DNA of 64,000 nt from an uncultured Prevotella sp. (GCA_946183415.1 CAMHAM010000011.1:21158-85157); one strand, 5' to 3'. Shown: positions 1 to 7,448, numbered from the stretch's first letter. The notes: generated by a model not told the origin, from the letters alone. A program made the numbers and translations.

Positions 1-705
1 ACGACGGAGCTGCTGGGCTTCGACTCGATGGACTACAACGTGGTCTATGCCCAGATGGGGCGAGGCAAGATGGAGCGCAACGTGGGCTTCGCCATCGCCA
101 CCATTGCAGGCACCATCGCCAAGATGGCCTTCGACGCCTGCCTGTTCAACTCTCAGAACTTCTCGTTTGTCAAGCTACCCAAGGAGTGTACGACAGGCTC
201 GTCGATCATGCCCCACAAGAAGAATCCCGATGTCTTCGAGCTCATCCGTGCCAAGTGCAACAAGCTGCAGTCGCTGCCTCAGCAGGTGACACTCATCATG
301 AACAACCTGCCCGTGGGTTACTTCCGCGACCTGCAGATCATCAAGGAAGTCTTTTTGCCAGCCTTTGGCGAGCTGAAGGACTGTCTGCAGATGGCAGCCT
401 ATATCATCAACAAGATAGAGGTGAACGAGCACATCCTCGACAATCCGATGTACGACCCGATGTTCAGCGTTGAAGAGGTGAACCGCCTCGCAGCCAACGG
501 CATGCCTTTCCGCGATGCCTACAAGAAGGTGGGCCTCGACATCGAGGCAGGCAATTTCAAGGCCGACAAGCACATCCACCATACGCATGAAGGCTCTATC
601 GGCAACCTCTGTAACGACCAGATACAGGCCCTGATGCAGCAGACGCTCGACGGATTCCACTTCGAACGCATGACAGAGGCAGAACGTAAACTACTGGGAC
701 GCTAA
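1..705 (+). CDS. argH: Argininosuccinate lyase, C-terminal part (cut by window edge)
   Basis: Last step of arginine biosynthesis: cytosolic cleavage of argininosuccinate to arginine and fumarate. The reading frame is open from base 1, so the N-terminal part lies outside the window and the first ATG at 28 is internal. The visible 234 residues contain the fumarase/aspartase superfamily signature GSSIMPHKKNP (the flexible loop carrying the catalytic serine), preceded by a helical stretch with YAQMGRGKMERN. The C-terminal helical domain ends in LLGR. Family assignment is secure from the signature and its surroundings. Nothing looks broken. A short lipoprotein gene follows 16 bp downstream. Confidence 0.93.
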   Translation, partial: TTELLGFDSMDYNVVYAQMGRGKMERNVGFAIATIAGTIAKMAFDACLFNSQNFSFVKLPKECTTGSSIMPHKKNPDVFELIRAKCNKLQSLPQQVTLIMNNLPVGYFRDLQIIKEVFLPAFGELKDCLQMAAYIINKIEVNEHILDNPMYDPMFSVEEVNRLAANGMPFRDAYKKVGLDIEAGNFKADKHIHHTHEGSIGNLCNDQIQALMQQTLDGFHFERMTEAERKLLGR

Positions 706-721
706 CAATATATTTGTTCTT

Positions 722-1282
722 ATGTTCTTATGTTCTTATTATCTAAAAAGGACATGGCTGTTCCTCTGTCTGATTTTAGTTTCTTGTCAGGCTGAGGCAC
801 CTTTTAGCAGAAAATACGCCTGCCAGTTTGTCTTCTCCTACGATCAGCACCCCACGAGCTTGCTGTTCGTAGCAGCGAGGAATCCAGGCACCTACGTCTA
901 TGTGACGGCATCAGGCGACGGCTCCTCATCCTTCCGCCACGTTTACGTGACCAGCAACGACGGCAAGACGCCTCGCGAGGACAACGTCATCAGTACGGAA
1001 ATTGAGAAACGCACCGCCTGTATCCTCGGAGCCAGCAACAATATCGGCCTCATCATCGGCATGACCAACTTCAACGGGCTCTGGGCCTACGACCGCAGCT
1101 GCCCTAACTGCACTAATCTGCAGGCACTCGACTGGACGGGCAACCGCCAACAAGTGGCCTGTCCCAAATGCAAGCGTACCTACGATCTGGAAACTGGCAG
1201 CATCACGAATGGCGAGCCAGGCGAATCCCTCCTGCGCTATCTCTGCGCCTTCGATGGCTCCCTGCTCCGCGCCTGGAACTGA
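722..1282 (+). CDS. Lipoprotein with a Rieske-like motif in which all ligands are Cys
   Basis: 186 aa. An N-terminal hydrophobic segment ends at LVSC (Cys22), a lipobox, so the protein is probably a cell-envelope lipoprotein. The C-terminal third reads CPNC (Cys127, Cys130), a 16-residue gap, then CPKC (Cys147, Cys150) followed by YDLETG and GEPGESL. Spacing and following residues match the Rieske pattern CxH-(about 16)-CxxHG-FD--TG---GP---L, but both histidine positions are Cys here. Inference: a Rieske-fold domain that binds Zn or a rubredoxin-like Fe site instead of a [2Fe-2S] cluster. Function unknown. It sits 16 bp after argH, possibly in the same transcript. Confidence 0.7.
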   Translation: MFLCSYYLKRTWLFLCLILVSCQAEAPFSRKYACQFVFSYDQHPTSLLFVAARNPGTYVYVTASGDGSSSFRHVYVTSNDGKTPREDNVISTEIEKRTACILGASNNIGLIIGMTNFNGLWAYDRSCPNCTNLQALDWTGNRQQVACPKCKRTYDLETGSITNGEPGESLLRYLCAFDGSLLRAWN

Positions 1283-1364
1283 GGTACTATTTTTCTTGCA
1301 GATAATTTCTGTTAAAGATTATTATAAAACAATTATTATAGTATAATAATCAAAGTACAATTAT

Positions 1365-1372
1365 TATCTTTG
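1365..1372 (+). promoter_or_regulatory. Bacteroides-type -7 box (TATCTTTG)
   Basis: TATCTTTG matches the TAnnTTTG -7 consensus of the Bacteroidota primary sigma factor. It lies 22 bp before the ATG of the AAA ATPase at 1395, in an AT-rich gap after the lipoprotein gene. Confidence 0.65.
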
Positions 1373-1394
1373 TACGCAGAAAAGAGTTTAGCGT

Positions 1395-2516
1395 ATGATA
1401 AATAATCCCTTCATCCTGTATGGCTACGAGTCTGAAGAGTATTTCTGTGACCGTAAAGACGAGACCAGTCAGTTGTTACGACTGATAGAGAATGGCAATA
1501 ATGTAGCGCTGATAGCTCCGCGTCGCATAGGAAAAACGGGGCTCATAGAGAACCTGTATCATCTGCCAAAGGTCAGAAAGAAATACTATACCTTCCTGAT
1601 TGACATTTATGCCACCAAGAACATGGAGGATATGGTTATGGCAATGGGGAGCAGCATGGTATCGTCCTTGCGGCCTTGGGGGGCCAAAGTGATGAGGAAG
1701 TTTACTGATGTCCTGGCCTCCATCCGCAGCGGCATATCTTTCGACTACATGGGCAATCCTTCATGGAATGTGGAGGTTGGTGATATTCATACACCACGGG
1801 TGACACTTGAAGAGATTTTCCAATACATAGAGTCTGCCGATAAGCCATGTATCGTTGCGATCGATGAGTTCCAATCCGTCAGCCAATACCCTGATGGCAA
1901 CACTGAAGCCTTGCTTCGCACCTTTGTACAGCATTGTCGTAATGCCAACTTTATCTTTGCGGGCTCACAGCGTTCCATGATGGCCGAGATGTTCAATAGT
2001 CCGGCCAGGCCCTTCTACCAAAGCACCTCGATGATGAATCTCGACTGTATCCCGATGGACAAATACTGTCTGTTTGCCCAAAATCATTTCAAGGCAGCCA
2101 ACAAGACTCTTCCCACTGTTGTGTTCCAGACAGTCTATCAGCGCTTTGAGGGTGTCACTTGGTATGTACAGCGGGTTATGAATGAACTCTTTGCCATTTC
2201 CTCGCCTGGCTCAAATAGTACTGTGGAGATGATAGATTTGGCAATCAGCAATATCCTGAAAGCTAATGAATTCAATTACCAATCGATGCTTTTCCAACTT
2301 CCTCCTAAGCAGAAAATGCTGTTAGTGGCTATCAGCAAGGCTGGCAAGGCTACTGCCATCACATCGGCAGAGTTTATCCGTCGCTGGCACCTGCCTTCAA
2401 CAAGTAGCGTGCAGTCGGCCATCAAAGGGTTGCTTGAAAAGGGATTTGTCACATCAACCCTTGGTGTCTACGAAGTTTATGACAAGTTCTTTTCTATGTG
2501 GCTGAGAAAAGATTAA
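1395..2516 (+). CDS. AAA+ ATPase of the archaeal-ATPase-like family
   Basis: 373 aa cytosolic protein. The N-terminus (NPFILYGYESEEYFCDR) is typical of this family. It is followed by a degenerate Walker A, APRRIGKT (residues 41-48), and a Walker B with sensor glutamate, CIVAIDEFQ (about residue 155). AGSQRSMM around residue 190 fits sensor 1. The C-terminal 80 residues (PPKQKMLLVAI ... GLLEKGFVTSTLGVYEVYDKFFSMWL) look like a winged helix. Family members are usually lone, mobile ATPases of unknown role. It has its own promoter at 1365 and is followed by a strong hairpin at 2530, so it is probably monocistronic. Confidence 0.8.
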   Translation: MINNPFILYGYESEEYFCDRKDETSQLLRLIENGNNVALIAPRRIGKTGLIENLYHLPKVRKKYYTFLIDIYATKNMEDMVMAMGSSMVSSLRPWGAKVMRKFTDVLASIRSGISFDYMGNPSWNVEVGDIHTPRVTLEEIFQYIESADKPCIVAIDEFQSVSQYPDGNTEALLRTFVQHCRNANFIFAGSQRSMMAEMFNSPARPFYQSTSMMNLDCIPMDKYCLFAQNHFKAANKTLPTVVFQTVYQRFEGVTWYVQRVMNELFAISSPGSNSTVEMIDLAISNILKANEFNYQSMLFQLPPKQKMLLVAISKAGKATAITSAEFIRRWHLPSTSSVQSAIKGLLEKGFVTSTLGVYEVYDKFFSMWLRKD

Positions 2517-2529
2517 CGGTAGTTCGCGA

Positions 2530-2560
2530 GGGCGCAATGGTTCCAGACCCCATTGCGCCC
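2530..2560. terminator. Perfect 11-bp hairpin GGGCGCAATGG/CCATTGCGCCC
   Basis: Stem 2530-2540 pairs perfectly with 2550-2560 around a 9-nt loop. It lies between the convergent AAA ATPase (ends 2516) and lipoprotein gene (ends 2565), so it can act as a bidirectional terminator, but there is no long T run. Almost the same hairpin recurs at 4125-4155, and a related GGGCGC hairpin at 28504-28534. Confidence 0.6.
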
Positions 2561-2564
2561 AAAA

Positions 2565-3065
2565 TCACTCCTTGGAAATCTGCCCTTTGACAGATGGGGA
2601 ATAGGTGAAAATGAATTTAGCAACCTCAGACTCCTCCGATTTCCCCCTTCTGATGCTTACAGTATATTCCTCTCCCTCTGTGAGAGGGCCGATGTCGTAT
2701 CCTAAGTCGTAGGGACAGACACAGTTGACACTGACAGGACCTTCCTGTGCCTTCTCTTCAATGATATACGTATGGTCATTCACGGTCATTGCTGCATAAA
2801 TCCGTTCAACGGCGCACTCGAAAACGGCGTTATTGTGCGTGATACGTAATAGACCATTCTCTCTTGCTTCGTACTCAATGGTCTCGTCCTTAAACAATCC
2901 TCTTGTACTTGTAGTAGACTTACAGCCTGACACAGAGAAATTCTTGGGTGCAACATATCCATCAACAGGCGAGTCTTTATACCCAGTAACATCTTCACAG
3001 GCAGTAGCCAAACAGAGGACTGACGCCGCCAGGAAAGAATAAACTATAAAACCATTTTTATTCAT
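2565..3065 (-). CDS. Small lipoprotein, copy A of a duplicated pair
   Basis: 166 aa from the start matching copy B (MNKNGF); an in-frame ATG two codons upstream (3071) is also possible. The signal peptide ends at LATACED (lipobox Cys), so it is a predicted envelope lipoprotein. The rest is a beta-rich domain rich in Ser, Thr and Glu with no motif I recognise. It is almost identical to the gene at 4193-4693; differences cluster in the last 40 residues. A shared upstream motif (3091-3120) is found in front of four lipoprotein genes here. Function unknown. Confidence 0.75.
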   Translation of the reverse strand: MNKNGFIVYSFLAASVLCLATACEDVTGYKDSPVDGYVAPKNFSVSGCKSTTSTRGLFKDETIEYEARENGLLRITHNNAVFECAVERIYAAMTVNDHTYIIEEKAQEGPVSVNCVCPYDLGYDIGPLTEGEEYTVSIRRGKSEESEVAKFIFTYSPSVKGQISKE

Positions 3066-3066
3066 A
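2573..3066. repeat. Direct repeat copy A (494 bp, nearly identical to 4201-4694)
   Basis: The segment aligns to 4201-4694 at a constant offset of 1628 bp. By eye the part covering the N-terminal two-thirds of the gene (from about 2680) is identical, and substitutions are confined to the 3' end of the gene. Similarity stops just beyond the start codon, so the upstream regions differ except for the shared promoter-like motif. Confidence 0.85.
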
Positions 3067-3090
3067 TTCATAAAAATTTTGTCTTCTATT

Positions 3091-3120
3091 TATATAACTG
3101 ATGAGATATACAAACCTTGC
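3091..3120 (-). promoter_or_regulatory. Shared lipoprotein upstream element, copy 1
   Basis: Read on the minus strand: GGTTTG, 11 bp, AGTTATATA. The same layout (GRTTTn-N11-MGTTATATA) occurs upstream of the lipoprotein genes starting at 3998, 4693 and 5465. Here it ends 25 bp before the start codon. No TAnnTTTG box is present, so it may be an alternative-sigma promoter or an operator. Confidence 0.5.
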
Positions 3121-3308
3121 AAGGAACTAACACATATTTGCAATTTTTAACTAAAATTTTCAAAAGCACCACCTATCCAACGCCTGTCCCCAGAGATACT
3201 CTACCCTATCCAGGCAAGCAATCAGCATCTACCCATACTCTAAGCATACTCATAAGTAAGCCTAGAAGCAGGCTAGAATATGGCTAGAGTATGGGGCTGG
3301 CCCGGGAT

Positions 3309-3476
3309 TTAATTCCACAACTTTTTACTATTAATTCCAGAACTTTTTACTATTAATTCTAAATAGTTCTACTATTAATACTAAAAAAATGCTATAGCTA
3401 TTGGAATTTTCGTTACGACTATCGTAACAAAAAGTACGACTATTGGAATGAAAGATACGACTATTGGAGTATAGTT
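3309..3476. repeat. Degenerate tandem array, 22-bp then 21-bp period
   Basis: Units at 3309-3330, 3331-3352 and 3353-3374 share TTAATTC at the start and ACTA at the end, with the core CCAG-N8-ACTATTAAT in the second and degenerate forms in the others. Further on, TACGACTAT starts at 3414, 3435 and 3456 (21-bp period). The core recurs at 28535-28555 and 37939-37999. Confidence 0.75.
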
Positions 3477-3578
3477 GTCATACATAAATAAAAAGCGACC
3501 CTCCCGCACCTTCCGGCCACATGCTTAGGGGTCGGAAGGGTCAGAAGGGTCACAACCTTTCAGAGTATTTGCATTCTA

Positions 3579-3998
3579 TTAGGGTCTACCGCCTATTTTC
3601 TTATATTTCTTGTATTGGAGAAGTTCTGGCGAATTAGGACTGAATGTGGTCATAGAATCAGGGAAAAATTCTGTGACGTAACAGTATTCCCCTTCTGAAT
3701 TGTTCTCTTTACTGTCACCCTTGAGATAAAAGTGCTGTTCATCATCAATTCCATAGGTACCGAAATGGCGTTCTTTGTACTCACCCCAATAGACTTCCCA
3801 ACATAGGACTTCGCCATGGGATTTGAAGACGTAACCAACACGACTGTCGAAGGTCTGACCAGTATACTGCCAGTAGCCCAAAAGCGGACGCAGAGCTGGC
3901 TCCACCTGCTCGACATCAAATTCATCATCACTACTGCTACAAGCAGTCATCATTCCTCCCAGCAGCACGATGGCTGCAATAATAAATAGTTTCTTCAT
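3579..3998 (-). CDS. Small lipoprotein, lipocalin-like
   Basis: 139 aa from MKKLFIIAAIV, chosen because this gives a standard signal peptide with lipobox MMTACSSS. An in-frame ATG at 4025 would add nine residues and would fit the distance to the shared upstream element (4056-4087) better. The mature part (YWQYTGQTFDSRVGYVFKSHGEV ... FGTYGIDDEQHFYLKG) alternates strands in the manner of Bacteroidales lipocalin-like lipoproteins. That similarity is by pattern only. Predicted envelope location; function unknown. Confidence 0.65.
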   Translation of the reverse strand: MKKLFIIAAIVLLGGMMTACSSSDDEFDVEQVEPALRPLLGYWQYTGQTFDSRVGYVFKSHGEVLCWEVYWGEYKERHFGTYGIDDEQHFYLKGDSKENNSEGEYCYVTEFFPDSMTTFSPNSPELLQYKKYKKIGGRP

Positions 3999-4055
3999 GA
4001 TTAAACAATTAAATCTAACTTTCATCTTTGCTCTCTTTTTCTATGGTTCTTTACC

Positions 4056-4087
4056 TATATAACTGATAGGCCCCTCAAACCCTGCAC
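4056..4087 (-). promoter_or_regulatory. Shared lipoprotein upstream element, copy 2
   Basis: Minus strand reads CGTGCAGGGTTTG, 11 bp, AGTTATATA, in the same arrangement as copies 1, 3 and 4. It is closest to copy 4 (5484-5515), which also has TCGTGC in front. Confidence 0.5.
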
Positions 4088-4124
4088 GATCTCGCTGAAA
4101 TTTATGGTTTTTTAATCATTCGAA

Positions 4125-4155
4125 GGGCGCAATGGTTCCAAGCCCCATTGCGCCC
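4125..4155. terminator. Perfect 11-bp hairpin, second copy
   Basis: GGGCGCAATGG (4125-4135) pairs with CCATTGCGCCC (4145-4155), with a 9-nt loop differing at few positions from the loop at 2541-2549. It lies just past the 3' end of lipoprotein copy B, matching the placement of the first hairpin past copy A, so it was probably part of the duplicated unit. Confidence 0.55.
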
Positions 4156-4192
4156 ACCTATTTGCATTTATGTGTCTATCATGGGACAATTT

Positions 4193-4693
4193 TCATTTTC
4201 TGGAAATCTGCCCTTTGACAGTTGGGGAATAAGTGAAAATGAATTTGGCGACCTCAGACTCTTCCGATTTCCCCCTTCTGATGCTTACTGAATATTCCTC
4301 TCCTTCTGTGAGAGGGCCGATGTCGTATCCTAAGTCGTAGGGACAGACACAGTTGACACTGACAGGACCTTCCTGTGCCTTCTCTTCAATGATATACGTA
4401 TGGTCATTCACGGTCATTGCTGCATAAATCCGTTCAACGGCGCACTCGAAAACGGCGTTATTGTGCGTGATACGTAATAGACCATTCTCTCTTGCTTCGT
4501 ACTCAATGGTCTCGTCCTTAAACAATCCTCTTGTACTTGTAGTAGACTTACAGCCTGACACAGAGAAATTCTTGGGTGCAACATATCCATCAACAGGCGA
4601 GTCTTTATACCCAGTAACATCTTCACAGGCAGTAGCCAAACAGAGGACTGACGCCGCCAGGAAAGAATAAACTATAAAACCATTTTTATTCAT
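4193..4693 (-). CDS. Small lipoprotein, copy B of a duplicated pair
   Basis: 166 aa, signal peptide with lipobox LATACED. Compared with copy A (2565-3065), the visible amino-acid differences are Ser for Thr in GEEYS, Thr for Ser in YSPT, and RK for KE at the end. The N-terminal two-thirds is the same residue for residue. Predicted envelope lipoprotein, function unknown. The upstream element at 4716-4746 belongs to the same motif family as copy A although the rest of the upstream DNA differs. Confidence 0.75.
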   Translation of the reverse strand: MNKNGFIVYSFLAASVLCLATACEDVTGYKDSPVDGYVAPKNFSVSGCKSTTSTRGLFKDETIEYEARENGLLRITHNNAVFECAVERIYAAMTVNDHTYIIEEKAQEGPVSVNCVCPYDLGYDIGPLTEGEEYSVSIRRGKSEESEVAKFIFTYSPTVKGQISRK

Positions 4694-4694
4694 A
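4201..4694. repeat. Direct repeat copy B
   Basis: Partner of 2573-3066. The near-absence of silent changes over most of the gene points to recent duplication or gene conversion. Confidence 0.85.
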
Positions 4695-4715
4695 TGCCGA
4701 AAACTTTTGTTTATT

Positions 4716-4746
4716 TATATAACGGATAAAGAACTGAAATCATGTA
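4716..4746 (-). promoter_or_regulatory. Shared lipoprotein upstream element, copy 3
   Basis: Minus strand reads GATTTC, 11 bp, CGTTATATA, the most divergent of the four copies, 23 bp before the start of lipoprotein copy B. Confidence 0.45.
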
Positions 4747-5465
4747 CAAAGTTTTATCTTGCAAAAGTAATCTATATATATTCTTTCATCAGTACTTGTC
4801 GATGTGTTCTTCTTATATTCTATGATATCAAAGTCCAAGATGTTCCATTCTTTTTGCATATCTTCTGGAATGTCACTTATATTAACAGAGATGGTGTTCC
4901 ACTCGTGAATGGTATTATTAAGAGGATGCTCTTCTGGAGTTGATCGTACAACCAAGTGTATGATATCATCTTTTATTTCATAGATTTCACCACTAAAACA
5001 ACCATGCACTGCTGTGTGCTGATAATTCTGATAATCACGTATTTCAGTTATAATGATACAATATGATGTACTGTCTGCAGTCAGCAATACAGGTGGAATT
5101 TCAGAAATGGGTATTTTTGAACTAATGTGATAACGATATAGATCTCCAGAATAATAAACCCTCTGAGAACTGTCCGTTTGGAAAGTTTCAGGTAAGCTCA
5201 TGCATACATAAGCACCATTACCTAAACGTTCTCGTCTCGAATCTCGAATATACCAATTATTGATACCTTTACTGAAATATGTGACTCCAACAATATTTGA
5301 AACAGATGCCACCACATCACCTACAACGTAACTGCTATCTTGTGTCTCTAGCGGAATAATCGGGTCAACTATTGGTTCCAACTCTTGATTACTACTACTG
5401 CATGCTGACAATCCTGACAGCATCAGCCAGAGACCACACACCCATAAAACATTATACTTAATCAT
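4740..5465 (-). CDS. Lipoprotein of unknown function
   Basis: 241 aa. Hydrophobic N-terminus (VLWVCGLWLMLSGLSACSSS) with a lipobox Cys, so it is a predicted envelope lipoprotein. The remainder is beta-rich with many Ser and Thr, and I see no domain motif. It follows the other small lipoproteins on the same strand and carries upstream element copy 4. The 3' end of the gene reaches into the element of copy B (4740-4746), so the genes are tightly packed. Function unknown. Confidence 0.7.
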   Translation of the reverse strand: MIKYNVLWVCGLWLMLSGLSACSSSNQELEPIVDPIIPLETQDSSYVVGDVVASVSNIVGVTYFSKGINNWYIRDSRRERLGNGAYVCMSLPETFQTDSSQRVYYSGDLYRYHISSKIPISEIPPVLLTADSTSYCIIITEIRDYQNYQHTAVHGCFSGEIYEIKDDIIHLVVRSTPEEHPLNNTIHEWNTISVNISDIPEDMQKEWNILDFDIIEYKKNTSTSTDERIYIDYFCKIKLCT

Positions 5466-5483
5466 AATAAAAACATATTTATA

Positions 5484-5515
5484 TATATAACTGGCCAGTT
5501 CTCTAAATCTGGCAC
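5484..5515 (-). promoter_or_regulatory. Shared lipoprotein upstream element, copy 4
   Basis: Minus strand reads TCGTGCCAGATTTA, 11 bp, AGTTATATA, ending 19 bp before the start codon of the 241-aa lipoprotein. A CTGGCCAG palindrome overlaps it. Confidence 0.5.
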
Positions 5516-5679
5516 GAGAAGTACTCGTATTTAACCGTATTTAACAATTTTCTTAAAAGTGCCACCATTTATGTGGGTTCAAAATCAGCAGCAAAGATAA
5601 AAAAGGATGGACGGTACGCCAAAAAATAACGTTGAAAATGATTTCACAACGTCATATAAAGTCTTTTCACATGTTTCTC

Positions 5680-7134
5680 TTAATAACCAATTTTGGCGAT
5701 TTCATCGTCAAAATCATCACCGCTACCTTCTTTTCCAAATATTCGTTTGAGAAGACTCTTGCGGATATTTGAAACATACGACGGAGCACATTTCTTCAAT
5801 CTAGCAATCTCAATCGGCATCAGATGAACACGTATCATCAGACAGACATCATACTCTATGTCTGTTAACGGACGGTCATCTGGATTCACAATTTTGGGGA
5901 AATCTGGTATTTCACGTTCAACAAGGGCGCGAAGTTGCTTCCAATCCTCCAAACCTGGTTGCACTGGCGGGTTGGATTTCGCCATCTTCCTCAATCTGTG
6001 AGTAATCTCTGCATTCTTTAAGCGATAATCCAAAGCTGCTTTCTTGAAAAGATTGTATTTCTTGGAGAATTGAAGCAGAATAATAATAACGCAGCTGACA
6101 ACCAAAGCAAGAATCAGCCAAGCCCTTTCTGCCTCTCGCGCCTTTTGCTCTGCGAGCTGTTTTTTATGGTTATAGTTGTAGGATGCCTGAAGTTTCTGGA
6201 TATTCTGCATTTCAGATAAAGTATAGGCAGAATCATTAAGCTTATAACTTATACTCGCATATTTAGCGATAGAATCTACATTTTTTCTTCTTTCGTAAAC
6301 TTCCTGAAGGCATTTATTCCCAACAATCTTATTATTCAAATCTTTACCAGATGCTAATTCTTTCATGAATAAAAATTCAGCAGAGTCAAGATTATTAATT
6401 GCCAAATAATATCTACCTTTTATACTATAATAGATTTCCCTTCCTTTTTCTATATTACCAAATTCATCGAACAGATTAGACTTCGTTTCATATAAATCGA
6501 TAAATCTTTTTGCCCTAGCAAAATCGTGCATTTCCAATAATGAAGGAATCGCACTTCCTAAGGTTTGAGCAGCACGTTCAATCCTATTCACCTCCATGAA
6601 TTTGTCATATGCTCTTTCCCTGATTATGACAACTGAGTCATATATATGCAAGAAATCGTAGGCTTCAGCCTGTTGCGCAAAACACTCAATCGCTTGCAAA
6701 GTATCTTTCCCTCTCCATGCATAGTATTCTGCCAAGCGAAGTTCACTGAGTTGGCTACGAGGCTGAATCTGCATGTTAAAGATCACCGCCTTCTGTGCAT
6801 GTATGCGGCTTAGGACTTTGTAATCGCAATCTGTAGACGTGGTATCTGCACAATCGGCTGCCTCGTTGTAGATCTCCAAGGCGCGAGGCAACTCGCCCAT
6901 AAAATAATAGGTACGCCCGAGCATATAACGGGAGCGCATACGCTCATTGCTCGACCCGTGACGGTCGAAATAGGCTACAAGGGCTTCTGCCAGTGAATCG
7001 TTCAGCAACTCTTTGCCAGCACGGTTAGTGGCCTCCAGCTCTTCCAACAGCTGAAGCATCTGCGCCTTATTGCCCGTACACCCCACCATCAGGCATACGG
7101 CGGCTATGATTGCTATGACTATCGATTTCTGCAT
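5680..7134 (-). CDS. Membrane-anchored TPR regulator with a C-terminal HTH
   Basis: 484 aa from MQKSIVIAII; an ATG at 7146 would lie only about 8 bp from the -7 box. The N-terminus is a lipoprotein-type signal (LMVGCTG). TPR repeats follow (RYMLGRTYYFMGELPRALEIYNEA and others) to about residue 320, then a coiled coil, one membrane helix (AWLILALVVSCVIIILLQF, about residue 345), a short coiled coil and a C-terminal region DDRPLTDIEYDVCLMIRVHLMPIEIARLKKCAPSYV (shown in part) resembling a LuxR/GerE-like HTH. This architecture is common in Bacteroidales; the DNA-binding role is inferred. It may control the adjacent lipoprotein genes. Confidence 0.75.
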   Translation of the reverse strand: MQKSIVIAIIAAVCLMVGCTGNKAQMLQLLEELEATNRAGKELLNDSLAEALVAYFDRHGSSNERMRSRYMLGRTYYFMGELPRALEIYNEAADCADTTSTDCDYKVLSRIHAQKAVIFNMQIQPRSQLSELRLAEYYAWRGKDTLQAIECFAQQAEAYDFLHIYDSVVIIRERAYDKFMEVNRIERAAQTLGSAIPSLLEMHDFARAKRFIDLYETKSNLFDEFGNIEKGREIYYSIKGRYYLAINNLDSAEFLFMKELASGKDLNNKIVGNKCLQEVYERRKNVDSIAKYASISYKLNDSAYTLSEMQNIQKLQASYNYNHKKQLAEQKAREAERAWLILALVVSCVIIILLQFSKKYNLFKKAALDYRLKNAEITHRLRKMAKSNPPVQPGLEDWKQLRALVEREIPDFPKIVNPDDRPLTDIEYDVCLMIRVHLMPIEIARLKKCAPSYVSNIRKSLLKRIFGKEGSGDDFDDEIAKIGY

Positions 7135-7154
7135 TTTGTTCACCATTTCGGTTG

Positions 7155-7162
7155 CAAAGATA
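7155..7162 (-). promoter_or_regulatory. -7 box (TATCTTTG, minus strand) of the TPR regulator
   Basis: Plus strand CAAAGATA reads TATCTTTG on the minus strand, about 20 bp before the chosen start at 7134. It supports that start over the one at 7146. Confidence 0.65.
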
Positions 7163-7213
7163 CAACAATGTTTCGTAATTTGCTCACTATATTATTAAAT
7201 AATGTGTAAAAAG

Positions 7214-7245
7214 TTTGGCTGTTCGGAGAAAACTTACTACCTTTG
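7214..7245 (+). promoter_or_regulatory. tRNA-Leu promoter: TTTG, 20 bp, TACCTTTG
   Basis: -33 TTTG (7214-7217) and -7 TACCTTTG (7238-7245) with a 20-bp spacer, close to the ideal Bacteroides promoter, 36 bp before the tRNA. The string ACTACCTTTGCA recurs at the right end of the integrated element (around 11635-11648). Confidence 0.8.
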
Positions 7246-7281
7246 CAGTCGCTAAAGCCGTAAAGCTCGAGCATATCGGGC

Positions 7282-7367
7282 GCCGCAATGGTGGAATTGG
7301 TAGACACGAGGGACTTAAAATCCCTTGACCCGAAACGGTCGTGCGGGTTCGAGTCCCGCTCGCGGCA
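7282..7367 (+). tRNA. tRNA-Leu (anticodon UAA)
   Basis: 86-nt class II tRNA. Landmarks: GGTGGAATTGGTAGACAC (D arm typical of tRNA-Leu), anticodon stem-loop GGGACTTAAAATCCC with anticodon TAA, a long variable arm (GACCCGAAACGGTC), and GGTTCGAGTCC in the T arm. Acceptor GCCGCAA pairs with TCGCGGC except for an A6-C67 mismatch. CCA is not encoded directly after the discriminator (A-CACCA follows). The last 13 bases are part of the 14-bp att repeat, so the 3' end was regenerated by the integrated element. Confidence 0.93.
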
Positions 7368-7368
7368 C
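7355..7368 (+). repeat. attL core: CCCGCTCGCGGCAC
   Basis: 14-bp direct repeat covering the T-arm/acceptor 3' end of tRNA-Leu; the identical string is at 11753-11766. The integrase gene begins about 200 bp inside, the usual layout of a tRNA-targeted element. Confidence 0.8.
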
Positions 7369-7448
7369 ACCAGTACTTTGATAGAGTGCTAAAACGCTGG
7401 AAATCAGCCCCTTTTGTTTTGGGGAATTTTTAGTTTTAATTGATTAAG

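Larger units (their letters stand above)
3066..3578. other. Intergenic region with dyads and 21-22-bp repeats
   Basis: About 510 bp without a supported gene. It holds the promoter-like element of copy A (3091-3120), an 11-bp inverted repeat CCCATACTCTA/TAGAGTATGGG (3232-3242 and 3285-3295) with a smaller AGCCT/AGGCT hairpin inside, the 22-bp-period array (3309-3476), and a GACCCT/AGGGTC dyad near 3498-3552. No convincing ORF on either strand. Confidence 0.6.

Noticed and set aside
4707..4943. Plus-strand ORF opposite the lipoprotein gene
   Set aside because: Antisense to the 3' end of a gene with a clear lipoprotein signal; no recognisable motif.
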